Source of the DNA: Pandoraea commovens
Lineage (GTDB): Bacteria > Pseudomonadota > Gammaproteobacteria > Burkholderiales > Burkholderiaceae
DNA length: 64,000 nucleotides
Reading direction: 5' to 3'
NCBI RefSeq assembly: GCF_902459615.1
Contig: NZ_CABPSA010000007.1
Span: 1 to 64,000 of the forward strand
Every line of letters starts with the position of its first letter. Position 1 is the first letter of the stretch. Under the pieces are notes generated by a model. That model was not told the origin of the DNA, searched no databases, and worked only from the letters and a program-made list of their open reading frames with translations. Below, piece by piece: positions 25,023-34,281 of the stretch. Made by a program: the position numbers and the translations under genes.

Positions 25023-26528
25023 TCAAATAGCCTGCTTGACGTAGGGGTTGTCGCGGTAGGCTTCGACCCAGGCGTAGTTGTGCGCGTCATCGCCCATTTC
25101 GCCGGGGGCTATGCTCATATACTTGAGAGTACCGTTCAGATCGGGAGGCTGAATCTGGCCAGCGAGCAGCCGGTCCACCAACGAAAGATGATCTCGATAG
25201 CGCGTCGGGTCTTGTTGAAAAACCCACCGATCGATTTCCGAACCAAAATGGTAGACACGGCCGTTGTAATCAAGCGGATGGTCCTTTAGGTTCCATCCGT
25301 TGCCCGGCATCGCGCATATCGGCAGTTGGCTCATGTTGCAGACGACCGGCATCACCTCGGGCAATGTCAACTCGCGTTTACCGGCGAGCAGGTTGTCGAT
25401 AATGACGTCCCAGGCTTTTCCGAACGTGTCGTTCCAGCCCGGATACTTCTCCTCGAGCCAGTCACGGCACTCATGCGTTACGCCCGCCGCCGGGTTCCAC
25501 CAAACGATCGGACGCCAAAACCAAGTACAAAGTTGGTATGCATGGTGCTGATATTCGCACTCAGCGATCATTCGATCCCAATACCATGGCAAGGACAGGC
25601 CAGACTCGAGGAGTGAGCGTTCAAATTGCCCGAGGATCCACTCCTGAACAAACTCCTTGAATGATTGTTTCCGGTGTTCCAACGGCGTCCAATAGTCCAT
25701 CGAGTTGCCGGATAGATAGCAGAACTGGCGCCACATGCGCGCGAAGGCAACGTCCACGAGTTTTTGCGCGTGGGCCTTATGGCCATTGGCAATCAGTATC
25801 CGTACCACCGGCTGGCCGATCTGCGCGTGGCGAGCCTCGTCGGTCTGAATACTCGAGATCAAGTTCGCAAAGCTGAAATCGCCGACCTCAGTTGCATCGG
25901 CGGCCAGGCCGAGGAACTGCAGATTGGAAAAAGCCGTCTCGAATGCCAACGTCAGCGTCACTGCGGCCTCTGTCGCGCTACGTGCGAGCGATATATCGTC
26001 ACCGCCATGGCGCACCGCGATGGCAATCGCCTGATTCGTGTGGCAGGCCTTGAGCGCCCAATCGAACTGCCGGTCTTTCGGGCAATAATCGTGCGAAAAA
26101 TATAATTGCAACTGCGTGTGCCGCATTTCATCGAGCACACCGAAGGTTGCCATGTTGCGCATGCCGGGCGCTCGCCCGAATCGGACGATTCGCCCATTCG
26201 TGCACAAACCGGTGTACTCCAGAAAAATAGCGCAGCCGTAGTGCGCTTTCACAAGCGATAACCAGCCAGGCTCCGCTTCGTCCAGCATGCGGCTACGCTC
26301 TAACGCCGCCCTCACTGAGTAAACACCGGCATCCTTTTCTCGTTGGAGGCGCACGTACTCCGGGTATGAAATCTTGTACGGCTCATCATAAATTTCCCAA
26401 TTTTCCATTGGAATACCTTGATCACCGGTCATGACTTCCGGAAAAAGCTCGGACTCAGGGACATACGTTGGTGTCCAGTTCGTCGATCGGGCGATGTCAT
26501 ACCATTCCGCGCGCTCTAGCAGTGCCAT
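25023..26528 (-). CDS. Diiron hydroxylase alpha subunit, toluene-monooxygenase-like (TmoA type)
   Basis: 501 residues, colinear with toluene 4-monooxygenase TmoA as I remember it. All six iron ligands are present at the same numbers: Glu104, Glu134, His137, Glu197, Glu231 and His234 (LEY, DEMRH, FETAF, TDEARH). Pocket residues differ: Ala100, Leu103, Gly107 and Ser201 against Ile, Gly, Ala and Thr in TmoA. The substrate may therefore not be toluene; other arenes or alkenes are possible. First gene of the operon tmoABCDE; the ATG has only a weak ribosome-binding site. Confidence 0.9.
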   Translation of the reverse strand: MALLERAEWYDIARSTNWTPTYVPESELFPEVMTGDQGIPMENWEIYDEPYKISYPEYVRLQREKDAGVYSVRAALERSRMLDEAEPGWLSLVKAHYGCAIFLEYTGLCTNGRIVRFGRAPGMRNMATFGVLDEMRHTQLQLYFSHDYCPKDRQFDWALKACHTNQAIAIAVRHGGDDISLARSATEAAVTLTLAFETAFSNLQFLGLAADATEVGDFSFANLISSIQTDEARHAQIGQPVVRILIANGHKAHAQKLVDVAFARMWRQFCYLSGNSMDYWTPLEHRKQSFKEFVQEWILGQFERSLLESGLSLPWYWDRMIAECEYQHHAYQLCTWFWRPIVWWNPAAGVTHECRDWLEEKYPGWNDTFGKAWDVIIDNLLAGKRELTLPEVMPVVCNMSQLPICAMPGNGWNLKDHPLDYNGRVYHFGSEIDRWVFQQDPTRYRDHLSLVDRLLAGQIQPPDLNGTLKYMSIAPGEMGDDAHNYAWVEAYRDNPYVKQAI

Positions 26529-27009
26529 GGCTCAATATGGGCATTTCCCGATCGAGAGGGTTTCGCGAGCAAAATCCAGAGAATTTTGATCTTCATCACT
26601 ATTGCCTTTTGCCGATCCCCAACACAATCTTTCTATACCCAATCCTTTTAAAAGGTCAGTCAATATAAATTGGACTATGAAAATCCGACTTATTCACGTG
26701 AGCTCACGCGATTCGAAGTTCCATTAATTTCTCAATTGCCATGAGAATGAATGCTAGTACAGCGAACGCCACCATCCCGCCCGCGAAACGCGTTTTTGGG
26801 ACATTCGTGAGATTTCATTGGTTCGCACTGATCAAGTGCGTTATAAAACGAGGTCGATTTCAATATTTTTTTTGTAACCCACTTTAAAGCGCCACAGTCC
26901 CAAATCCGAAACCCAACGTCGGTCCGTATGGAAGCGACGACTATGCTGCTATTCGGGCCATCGAGTAGTAGCGATGATCCTTCCGAAACCAACTGTGAGG
27001 ACCTTTCCG
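26529..27009. promoter_or_regulatory. AT-rich divergent intergenic region with two perfect palindromes
   Basis: The 480 bp between the monooxygenase operon and the SnoaL-like gene are clearly more AT-rich than the surroundings. Two 12-bp perfect palindromes lie here: CCTTTTAAAAGG (26644-26655) and CGTGAGCTCACG (26697-26708). They are candidate operators for the monooxygenase promoter. I see no sigma-54-type -24/-12 element and no gene. Confidence 0.4.
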
Positions 27010-27480
27010 ATGAGCAAAGAAGAGCAGAACAAGGGTGTCGTCCGTCGCTGGATGAAGGACTTCTGGGGCGAGAATGTCGATATTTCGGTGGTCGAGCAAC
27101 TCGCGGCGCCGAACATGCGAATCAAGTATTCGTTGCTCAAGCAGGGCGCCTGCGGTCGAGAGGGGGTCAAGAACTTCCTCGCCGGCTGGCGCGCCCTGTT
27201 CCCTGACTCGAAATTCGTGTTAGACGATTTGATCGCACAAGGGGACTACGTCATCACGAAGTGGAATGGTGGGGGCACCCACACGGGACCATCATTCGAT
27301 GGCTTTGAAATGGAGTGCTGTTTGCCCGCTGCAACTGGCCGCAAGCTCCACTTCACTGGCGAATCCGTGTACAGGGTGATCGACGGCCAGATCGAGGAAG
27401 AGCTCGGCTTCGACGATGCTGTGAGCGCGATGACCCAACTCGGGCTGTTCAAGGCGACCGCTAGTAAACACGACGGTTGA
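27010..27480 (+). CDS. SnoaL-like ester-cyclase family protein
   Basis: 156 residues from the ATG at 27010, with GAGG upstream. NKGVVRRWMKDFWGENVDIS, WRALFPDSKFVLDDLIAQGD and VITKWNGGGTHTG are typical of the SnoaL/ester-cyclase NTF2-like fold. Members include polyketide cyclases, but most are uncharacterised. It is divergent from the monooxygenase operon and may have arrived with it; a role in processing a hydroxylated product is speculation. Confidence 0.75.
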   Translation: MSKEEQNKGVVRRWMKDFWGENVDISVVEQLAAPNMRIKYSLLKQGACGREGVKNFLAGWRALFPDSKFVLDDLIAQGDYVITKWNGGGTHTGPSFDGFEMECCLPAATGRKLHFTGESVYRVIDGQIEEELGFDDAVSAMTQLGLFKATASKHDG

Positions 27481-27544
27481 TGCCACGCGAAACGACGTGC
27501 CCGTAGCGAGCTAAGTCCGATTACGACCGGCAGCGGGCACTTGA

Positions 27545-28162
27545 TTAACGTAATGCCTGTCGGATGCCCAGCGCGATCATGAGCCCGCCACAGGTCAGGT
27601 CGATCCATGCCTTCACGCGGCGATACGCCGTCGCAATCGACGCGTGCGACAGCACGAGCGCGACGGCCCCGTACCAGCACGTCGCCGATGCACCGACGGT
27701 CGCCAGCATGGCGAAGAACGTCGGCGTGGATACGTGGGTGGGCACCGCCGAAGAAAACACCGCCGCATAGAAGGCGATGGACTTCGGGTTGGCGATATTG
27801 GTGGCGATGCCTTGCACGAACGCGCCGCGAAACAGTAGCGCCTTCGGTGGATGACTTTCGGCCGAAGGGGTCGCCCGCGCCGACACGACGAGCCGCAGCC
27901 CGAACCAGACCAGATACGCCGCGCCAACCAGCTTGACGCCGACGGCGAGCCACGGGAAAACCGCGAACACCGCGCCGAGACCCAGCATGGCGCACGTCGC
28001 CCAGAACAAATTCACCGTCACGATGCCAGCGACGAGCGCGAGCGCATCGGCACGGCCGCCGGTGACCGCCTTGTGGGTGATGGCGACGAAGTTTGGCCCG
28101 GGGATGACCACTGCGACCATATAGATACCAAAGACCGTCACAACAGCAGACCAATCAACCAT
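27545..28162 (-). CDS. LysE/RhtB-family amino acid exporter
   Basis: 205 residues from the Met at MVDWSAVVTVFGIYMVAVVI; the frame can extend 11 residues upstream but with no better start. Several hydrophobic helices and the family motif PGPNFVAITHKAVTGGRADA near residue 22. Exports amino acids or homoserine-lactone-like compounds; substrate unknown. Divergent from the ABC substrate-binding gene. Confidence 0.87.
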   Translation of the reverse strand: MVDWSAVVTVFGIYMVAVVIPGPNFVAITHKAVTGGRADALALVAGIVTVNLFWATCAMLGLGAVFAVFPWLAVGVKLVGAAYLVWFGLRLVVSARATPSAESHPPKALLFRGAFVQGIATNIANPKSIAFYAAVFSSAVPTHVSTPTFFAMLATVGASATCWYGAVALVLSHASIATAYRRVKAWIDLTCGGLMIALGIRQALR

Positions 28163-28286
28163 TTGTCGCCCCAGTGGGTTGTAGTTGTACAACACGCGCA
28201 GCCGCTTGCCCAGCCAGCATTCTGCGGTAATTCGCCGCTGACCGCGCTGGGTGGCAAAAAATTACGCATAGATTCCGATCATTACG

Positions 28287-28298
28287 GATTGCGCAATC
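28287..28298. promoter_or_regulatory. 12-bp palindrome GATTGCGCAATC
   Basis: A perfect palindrome between the divergent LysE-type and ABC-binding-protein genes, about 100 bp upstream of the latter. ATTACG occurs three times around it (28261, 28281, 28300). A candidate operator; regulator unknown. Confidence 0.35.
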
Positions 28299-28397
28299 GA
28301 TTACGTGATGTTTAAGATGTTCGAGACTCGCCGCACACGTCCTCCGGCAGAGATGGGCGGCGGCGGGTCGTCATAACTCGAACATTGGAGACAAGCC

Positions 28398-29657
28398 ATG
28401 CCCAGCATTACCGGCCTTAGCGGTCATTTGCGCCGTACGATTGCCGTCGCCGCGTCGTTTGCCGTTGCTTCCCTCGTCGCCCTTCCTTCCCCGGCGCAAG
28501 CCGCCGCAATCTCCGACGCAGTCGTGAAGATCGGCGTGCTCACCGACCTGTCTGGCGTGTCTAGCGACAACGCGGGCAAAGGCAGCGTGCTTGCCGCCAC
28601 CATGGCCGTCGACGACTTCTCGCACGATCGCAAAGTCCTCGGCGTGCCCATCGAACTGGTGTCCGCCGACTCCCAAGGCAAGACCGACACCGGTGCGACC
28701 ATCGCCCGCGAATGGTACGACCGGGGCAAAGTCGACATGATCACCGACCTCACGTTCTCGAACGTGGCGCTGGCCGTCGACCGGATTGCCGACGAAAAGA
28801 AGAAGATCGCGCTCGTGACCGGCGCGGGATCGTCCGCCATCAGCAATGAGCAATGCACGGCGCACAGCGTGCAATGGATGTACGACACGTACGCGCTGGC
28901 GAACTCGACCTCGCAGGCGTTGCTGCGTCGCGGTCTGAAGTCGTGGTACTTCATCACCGCCGACTACGCGTTCGGGCAGGCGCTGGAGAAAGATGCGAGC
29001 GAGATCCTGACGCGTCAGGGCGGCAAGGTCGTCGGCTCGGTGAAGCACCCGGTGAACTCGCCGGACCTGTCGTCCTATCTGCTGCGCGCCCAGACGTCCG
29101 GCGCGCAGGTGATCGCGCTGGCCAACTCCGGCACCGACACCCTCAACACCGTCAAACAGGCCTCGCAGTTCAACATCATTCAGGGCGGCAAACAGGTATT
29201 CACGCCGCTGCTCTCGCTCATCACCGAAATCCACGGCATGGGCCTGAAGAACGCGCAGGGCATGATCCTCACGAACGGGTTCTATTGGGATCAGGACGAC
29301 CGCTCGCGCGCCTTTGCACAACGCTTCTATGCGCAGCATAAGAAGATGCCGACGATGATGCAGGCCGCCGTGTATTCGGCCGTGCTCAACTATCTGAAGG
29401 CGGTTCAGGCGGCAGGCACCGACGAGGCGGACGCCGTGATGGCTAAACTCAAGTCGATGAAGATCGACGACCCCGTGATTCGCAACGGCCAGATCCGCGC
29501 CGACGGCAAGCTGGTGCACGACATGCTGCTGGTGCAGGTGAAGACGCCTGCCGAGTCGAAGTCGGAATGGGATCTGTACAAGATTCTGGAGACGATTCCG
29601 GCCGACAAGGCCTTCGCCCCGCTGGCCGATTCGAAGTGCGCGCTGGTGAAGAAGTAA
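28398..29657 (+). CDS. ABC transporter periplasmic substrate-binding protein, branched-chain amino acid type
   Basis: 419 residues. A Sec signal peptide (hydrophobic AVAASFAVASLVALPSPAQA, cleavage near residue 36) is followed by a Peripla_BP_6 (LivJ-like) domain: VVKIGVLTDLSGVSSDNAGK, GARSIA-like SKAD region, YAFGQALEKDASEIL. No permease or ATPase genes are adjacent, so it is an orphan binding protein that may share a transporter elsewhere. TTGGAGACAAGCC precedes the ATG. Confidence 0.9.
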   Translation: MPSITGLSGHLRRTIAVAASFAVASLVALPSPAQAAAISDAVVKIGVLTDLSGVSSDNAGKGSVLAATMAVDDFSHDRKVLGVPIELVSADSQGKTDTGATIAREWYDRGKVDMITDLTFSNVALAVDRIADEKKKIALVTGAGSSAISNEQCTAHSVQWMYDTYALANSTSQALLRRGLKSWYFITADYAFGQALEKDASEILTRQGGKVVGSVKHPVNSPDLSSYLLRAQTSGAQVIALANSGTDTLNTVKQASQFNIIQGGKQVFTPLLSLITEIHGMGLKNAQGMILTNGFYWDQDDRSRAFAQRFYAQHKKMPTMMQAAVYSAVLNYLKAVQAAGTDEADAVMAKLKSMKIDDPVIRNGQIRADGKLVHDMLLVQVKTPAESKSEWDLYKILETIPADKAFAPLADSKCALVKK

Positions 29658-29700
29658 GTGGCGACTGAGCGTCAGCCAGCTTGATATGGGGGTTTGACGC

Positions 29701-31146
29701 TCAGCGCTTGAGATCGGTGGCAGACGCGGTATGGGTCTGACCACCGTCGTGCGACGGCCCCGCCGCCGGATCTTCCACGCGACGGAACACCAGAGCAGAG
29801 GCCAGCGTAATCAGTCCGACGCACACGAACGTCATGCGAAAGCCTGCGACGGTGCCGCCTACGCCAAGCTCCCCTGCCTGTCCCGCCAGATGACCGAACA
29901 GCGCCAGCAACTGGCCACCGATGGTCACGCCCAGCCCGAGGGCGAGCATCTGCGCCATCGAGAACAGCCCGTTGCCCGCACTCGCACGACGCGTGCCGAG
30001 ATCCTTCAGCGTCACACTGTTCATGGCCGCGAACTGCATCGAATTCGCCCCGCCGAACACCGCCAGTTGCACGAGTCCCAGCCAGATCGGCCAACCCGGC
30101 CCGAACAGCGCGAAGCTCGCAATTGAGCCGCCGACGACCGCCGTATTCACCATCAGAAAACGCGTATAGCCGAAGCGCACCACGAGCGGCGTGACCATGC
30201 GCTTGACGACGATCCCGGCGAGCGCCACCGGCAGCATCATCAACCCCGAAGCCAGCGGGCTGTAACCCATCGCCACCTGAAGCAGCAGCGGAAGCAGGAA
30301 CGGCACGGCACTGCTGCCGATGCGCGCGACCAGATTGCCCAGCAAGCCGAGACTGAAGCTGCGCGTCTCAAACAGTTCCAGCGGGAACAACGGCGCAGCG
30401 CGACGGCGAGCGTACGGCCAGTAGCCGAGCGTCGTCGCAACGCAAAGCAGCGCGAGGACGGCAGACGGCGCCCATCCAGCCGCCGAGAACGGATGATCCA
30501 GCGCAAGCGTGAACGACACCATCGCCACCGACAGCAAGGCGAACCCGCCCCAGTCGAAACTCGTATCGATGACTTCGTCCTTCGCGGGACGCGGCAGGTA
30601 GTGACGCACGGCGAGGCTGCCGATCAGGCCGATGGGCACATTGATGAGGAAGATCCAGTGCCACGACGCCACCTGCACCAGCCAGCCGCCCAGCACCGGG
30701 CCGATCATCGGGCCGACCTGCCCCGCAATCGAGACGAAAGCGAGCGCCGCCAGGTACTCGCCAGCCGGGAATGTCCGCAGCACGGCAAGACGCCCGATGG
30801 GCAACAACATCGAGCCGCCTGCGCCTTGCAGCACCCGCGCGACTACGAGTTGCGGCAGCGTGTGCGCCATCGCACACGCAACCGAGCCGAGCACGAACAG
30901 CAGGATCGCCACGAAGTACACGCGTCGCGTACCGAAGCGGTCGGCCAGCCATCCCGACGCGGGCGTCAGCATGGCCATCGTGAGCGAGTAGGAGACGACC
31001 ACTGGCTGCATGCGCAGCGGGTTCTCGCCAAGACTCGCGGCCATGGCAGGCAGCGCCGTATTGACGATGGTCGTATCGAGCGCCTGCATGAAAAAGCCCG
31101 CCGCGACAATCCATAGCAGGGCGGTGAGCGTCTTGTCTTGCTTCAT
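29701..31146 (-). CDS. MFS multidrug-type exporter (DHA2 family)
   Basis: 481 residues with about 14 hydrophobic segments. LDTTIVNTALPAMAASLGEN is the DHA2 motif D1, and GWLADRFGTRRVY is motif A. ARVLQGAGGSMLLPIGRLAV corresponds to motif B/C. An EmrB/QacA-like proton antiporter; substrate unknown. Transcribed convergently with the ABC-binding gene: the stop codons are 43 bp apart with a 9-bp inverted repeat (29666-29674 and 29695-29703) between and over the stop. Confidence 0.88.
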   Translation of the reverse strand: MKQDKTLTALLWIVAAGFFMQALDTTIVNTALPAMAASLGENPLRMQPVVVSYSLTMAMLTPASGWLADRFGTRRVYFVAILLFVLGSVACAMAHTLPQLVVARVLQGAGGSMLLPIGRLAVLRTFPAGEYLAALAFVSIAGQVGPMIGPVLGGWLVQVASWHWIFLINVPIGLIGSLAVRHYLPRPAKDEVIDTSFDWGGFALLSVAMVSFTLALDHPFSAAGWAPSAVLALLCVATTLGYWPYARRRAAPLFPLELFETRSFSLGLLGNLVARIGSSAVPFLLPLLLQVAMGYSPLASGLMMLPVALAGIVVKRMVTPLVVRFGYTRFLMVNTAVVGGSIASFALFGPGWPIWLGLVQLAVFGGANSMQFAAMNSVTLKDLGTRRASAGNGLFSMAQMLALGLGVTIGGQLLALFGHLAGQAGELGVGGTVAGFRMTFVCVGLITLASALVFRRVEDPAAGPSHDGGQTHTASATDLKR

Positions 31147-31338
31147 GCGGCACGGGGACGAGGCGCAGCCGTCAGCCGGACCTCAAAGATGAATTAAGCG
31201 AGAGCAGAATTTTAGCGCGCTTCGGGTACGCGGATCGTTGCATGTTTTGCAGCAATCGATCCGTCCGGCGCATCACTGCGATGAGAAAGATACACAGAGA
31301 TGCGTCGGACAAAAGCGTTTGCGCGACCGTCAGGAACG

Positions 31339-31896
31339 TCAGGCGGTCGTGTTGACGTTGTTGCCGGTGGCCTTCGTCGGGGCCATGAGCGCGAGAATCT
31401 GCGCCTGAATCGACATGGCCTGAGCGGACAGCGCGTTTGTCTGCTGGAGCTTGTCCTCGGGCGGGAGACGGTCGTTGGTGCGCACCGCGTCCAACTGCTT
31501 CATCACCTTCGCCAGCATTTCCTTGAGCTTGCGGATCGTCTGCGCCTTGATGTCGTCGCCAGAGCCGCCGTCCGTCGCGGACAGCGCCTGCCCCTGCTGC
31601 TTGGCGCTTTCGTTCATCGAGCGCAGATCCACCAGCGTCTTGTCGCCCAGACGGCTCACGCCGTTGTTCTCAGCGGTGTCGGTGTTGGTCGTGGCATCGG
31701 TGTTGGCAGTGGCCGGTTTGGCCGCGTCGTCGGCACCGGCCGACTTCGTCGAGGCTGCCTGATTGACGGTGCCGGTAGCGGCTGCCGTTTTGGCCGCCGC
31801 CTGCGCCTTGTCCGCCTGCTGTTGCTGGATATGCGACTGCCAGATCTCCAGCATGCTGGACGTGGCGTTGCCCTTGGTCGGAATAATGATCGTCAT
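31339..31896 (-). CDS. Hypothetical low-complexity protein, 185 aa
   Basis: The N-terminus MTIIIPTKGNATSSMLEIWQ is followed by a long Ala/Thr/Asp/Asn-rich disordered region (about 25-80) and a helical, charged C-terminal half (IRKLKEMLAKVMKQLDAVRT, SAQAMSIQAQILALM). No family recognised; no signal peptide or membrane helix. The minus-strand start has a GAGCG-like site only. It may be a secreted or structural helical protein, but this is not shown. Confidence 0.6.
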   Translation of the reverse strand: MTIIIPTKGNATSSMLEIWQSHIQQQQADKAQAAAKTAAATGTVNQAASTKSAGADDAAKPATANTDATTNTDTAENNGVSRLGDKTLVDLRSMNESAKQQGQALSATDGGSGDDIKAQTIRKLKEMLAKVMKQLDAVRTNDRLPPEDKLQQTNALSAQAMSIQAQILALMAPTKATGNNVNTTA

Positions 31897-32017
31897 GGAG
31901 CGAGGGGTCTCCGTGGAAATGGGGGAAATGAGAGAAAGTAAGGATTCGAAAGTATTACGGCATATTTCACGAAATCCTTTAATTCCCTACATTCCCCCTA
32001 CGAAACCCACCCTTCCG

Positions 32018-33895
32018 TCAGGCTCTGACCGCTTTATCCGCGCGATAGCCCACATGCTCGTAGCGCGCTTCGTCGTCGGTCTCTTGCACATCGGCGTCGT
32101 CGGCGCGGTCGTCGTCGGCGAGTGCATCCAGACGAATCGCCGCATGCACGAGCGCGATATGCGAGAACGCCTGCGGGAAGTTGCCGACCTGACGCTCATG
32201 CGTGGTGTCGTATTCCTCGGCCAGCAGACCGACGTCGTTGCGCAACGACAGCAACCGCTCGAACAACGCCCGGGCATCGCGATGACGGCCGATCATCACG
32301 AGGCAATCGACCATCCAGAAGCTGCACGCGAGGAACGCGCCCTCGCCTGCGGGCAACCCGTCGTCGACGCGGCTCGTGCGGTAGCGCTGCACCAGCCCGT
32401 CGCGCATCAACTCGCGCTCGACCGCCTCGATGGTGCCGATCACGCGCGGATCCTCCGGGGGCAAGAACCCCACGAGCGGAATCATCAGCACGCTCGCATC
32501 CATCTCCGACGAGCCGTACGCCTGCATGAACGCGTTGCGCTGCTTGTCGAAGCCATTGGCGCAAACATCGGCGTGAATCTCCTTGCACAGCCGACGCCAG
32601 TGATCTACCGGTCCCGGCAAACCGAAACGCTCGGCCGACTTGATCGCGCGATCGAACGCTACCCAAGCCATGACCTTCGAATACGTGAAGTGTTGACGGC
32701 CGCCACGCACTTCCCAAATGCCCTCGTCCGGCTCTCGCCACACGGTTTCGAGATGCGCAACAAGCTTCGTCTGCACCTCCCAGGTGGCGTCGACCGGCGG
32801 CAATCCGCCCAGACGAGACTGATGCAGCGCGTCCATCACTTCACCGTAGACGTCCAACTGCAACTGCCCCACCGCACCGTTGCCGACCCGCACCGGCTTC
32901 GCGCCTTCGTAGCCCGGCAACCAGTCGACTTCCCATTCCGGCAAACGCCGCTCGCCGGACAAGCCATACATGATCTGCACTTGCGACGGCGCACCGGCCA
33001 CCGCACGCACGAGCCAGTGACTCCAGTCGTTCGCCTCGGTGTAATAGCCGCCGAGCATGAGTGCCTGTAACGTGAGCGTGGCGTCGCGCAGCCAGCAATA
33101 GCGATAATCCCAGTTACGCTCGCCGCCCAATTGTTCCGGCAGCGATGTCGTGGGTGCCGCGACCACACCGCCCGTCGGCACGAACGTGAGCGCCTTGAGC
33201 ACGATGAGGGAGCGACGAATCGCCGACGACCATCGTCCGTCGAGCTGACAGCGATTGGCCCAGGTGCGCCAGTAACGTTCGGTATCGGTGAGCGCCGCGA
33301 GCGGATCGATTTCGCGGGGATCGGCGTGATGCGACGGCACGCGCGACAGCACGAACGGCACCGTCTCGCCCGCCTTCACGTCGAAGCGCGCGCGCAGGCT
33401 GCCCGGCACATCCTGAATCTCGACAGGCGTGCGCATGACGACCTTGTCCGGCCCGGCGATAAGACGCATGCCAGGGCCGGTCGGATCATCAGCATCGAGC
33501 GGACGCGACCACGGCACCGATGCGCCGTAATCGAAGCGCAGGATCAGCTCCATCGACATCGTCACCGTGCCGTGCACGCCTTTCACCAGACGCACCAGGT
33601 CAGCAGCACCATCGCGCAACGGCATGAAGTCGATCACGGCGACGCAACCTTCCATCGTCTCGAAACGCGTCTCGAGAATCAGCGTGTCATCGTGGTAACG
33701 GCGCGTGGAAGTGGCGTGCGGATCTTCGGGGGCGATTCGCCAGCGGCCATGCTCGGGGCCGCCGAGCAACGCGGCAAAGCACGCCGGGGAATCGAAGTAC
33801 GGCCAGCAGAGCCAGTCGATGGAGCCGTCGCGCGCAACCAGCGCGGCGCTTCGGCAGTCGCCAATCATTGCGTAATCTTCAATACGTGCCGGCAT
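32018..33895 (-). CDS. Glycoside hydrolase family 15 protein (glucoamylase/trehalase-like)
   Basis: 625 residues from the ATG at 33895 (GAGG upstream; a GTG two codons earlier overlaps this site). The N-terminus IEDYAMIGDCRSAALVARDG followed by SIDWLCWPYFDSP and the central NWDYRYCWLRDATLTLQALM are hallmarks of bacterial GH15 proteins. Many members act on trehalose or alpha-glucans. No signal peptide, so cytoplasmic. Stands alone. Confidence 0.9.
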   Translation of the reverse strand: MPARIEDYAMIGDCRSAALVARDGSIDWLCWPYFDSPACFAALLGGPEHGRWRIAPEDPHATSTRRYHDDTLILETRFETMEGCVAVIDFMPLRDGAADLVRLVKGVHGTVTMSMELILRFDYGASVPWSRPLDADDPTGPGMRLIAGPDKVVMRTPVEIQDVPGSLRARFDVKAGETVPFVLSRVPSHHADPREIDPLAALTDTERYWRTWANRCQLDGRWSSAIRRSLIVLKALTFVPTGGVVAAPTTSLPEQLGGERNWDYRYCWLRDATLTLQALMLGGYYTEANDWSHWLVRAVAGAPSQVQIMYGLSGERRLPEWEVDWLPGYEGAKPVRVGNGAVGQLQLDVYGEVMDALHQSRLGGLPPVDATWEVQTKLVAHLETVWREPDEGIWEVRGGRQHFTYSKVMAWVAFDRAIKSAERFGLPGPVDHWRRLCKEIHADVCANGFDKQRNAFMQAYGSSEMDASVLMIPLVGFLPPEDPRVIGTIEAVERELMRDGLVQRYRTSRVDDGLPAGEGAFLACSFWMVDCLVMIGRHRDARALFERLLSLRNDVGLLAEEYDTTHERQVGNFPQAFSHIALVHAAIRLDALADDDRADDADVQETDDEARYEHVGYRADKAVRA

Positions 33896-34281
33896 GCTCA
33901 CCTCGCGAACAGGAGAGGACCAACGCCCCCGATGCCGTCACGGTGCGCGACGTTGTCGCCAATGACCGGGGGAGCGCAAGCGTATGAGGCTCAATGGTAC
34001 GCGTCTCGCGGACGCAGGACCACCGTTCGGGCAATGCAATGGGCGAATTGCCGAGGATTCTGCCAGGGGTCATGCCTTCCCTCCTTACGACGTTGCGTCG
34101 GGTCGGATTGATCGGGACTGGCGACCGCCTCCACTTCGCGCGCATCGTCGAGAAATGAAGATATCGCCGGCCAGTTCAAAAACCGACCGGCGACCGGGAG
34201 GGAAGTTCGCTTAAATTGCCGCTCGGTGACGTTTCGCGAGTCAACTCGCGGAGAATCCGCACTGCAGCAGCCAGGCATACA
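33896..34281. other. Intergenic region without visible gene
   Basis: No convincing reading frame, RNA or strong terminator was found between the GH15 gene and the end of the CoA-transferase gene. It presumably holds the GH15 promoter. Confidence 0.5.

Noticed and set aside
25023-26528. Soluble methane or phenol hydroxylase
   Set aside because: Length, gene order with a Rieske ferredoxin, and near-identical numbering of ligands fit the toluene/alkene monooxygenase group instead.
29666-29703. Intrinsic terminator between the ABC-binding gene and the MFS gene
   Set aside because: The 9-bp inverted repeat has a 20-base loop and no T-run, and covers the MFS stop codon, so I do not list it as a terminator.
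28371-29744. Minus-strand frame opposite the ABC substrate-binding gene
   Set aside because: The plus-strand gene has a signal peptide, family motifs and a good ribosome-binding site; the minus frame does not.
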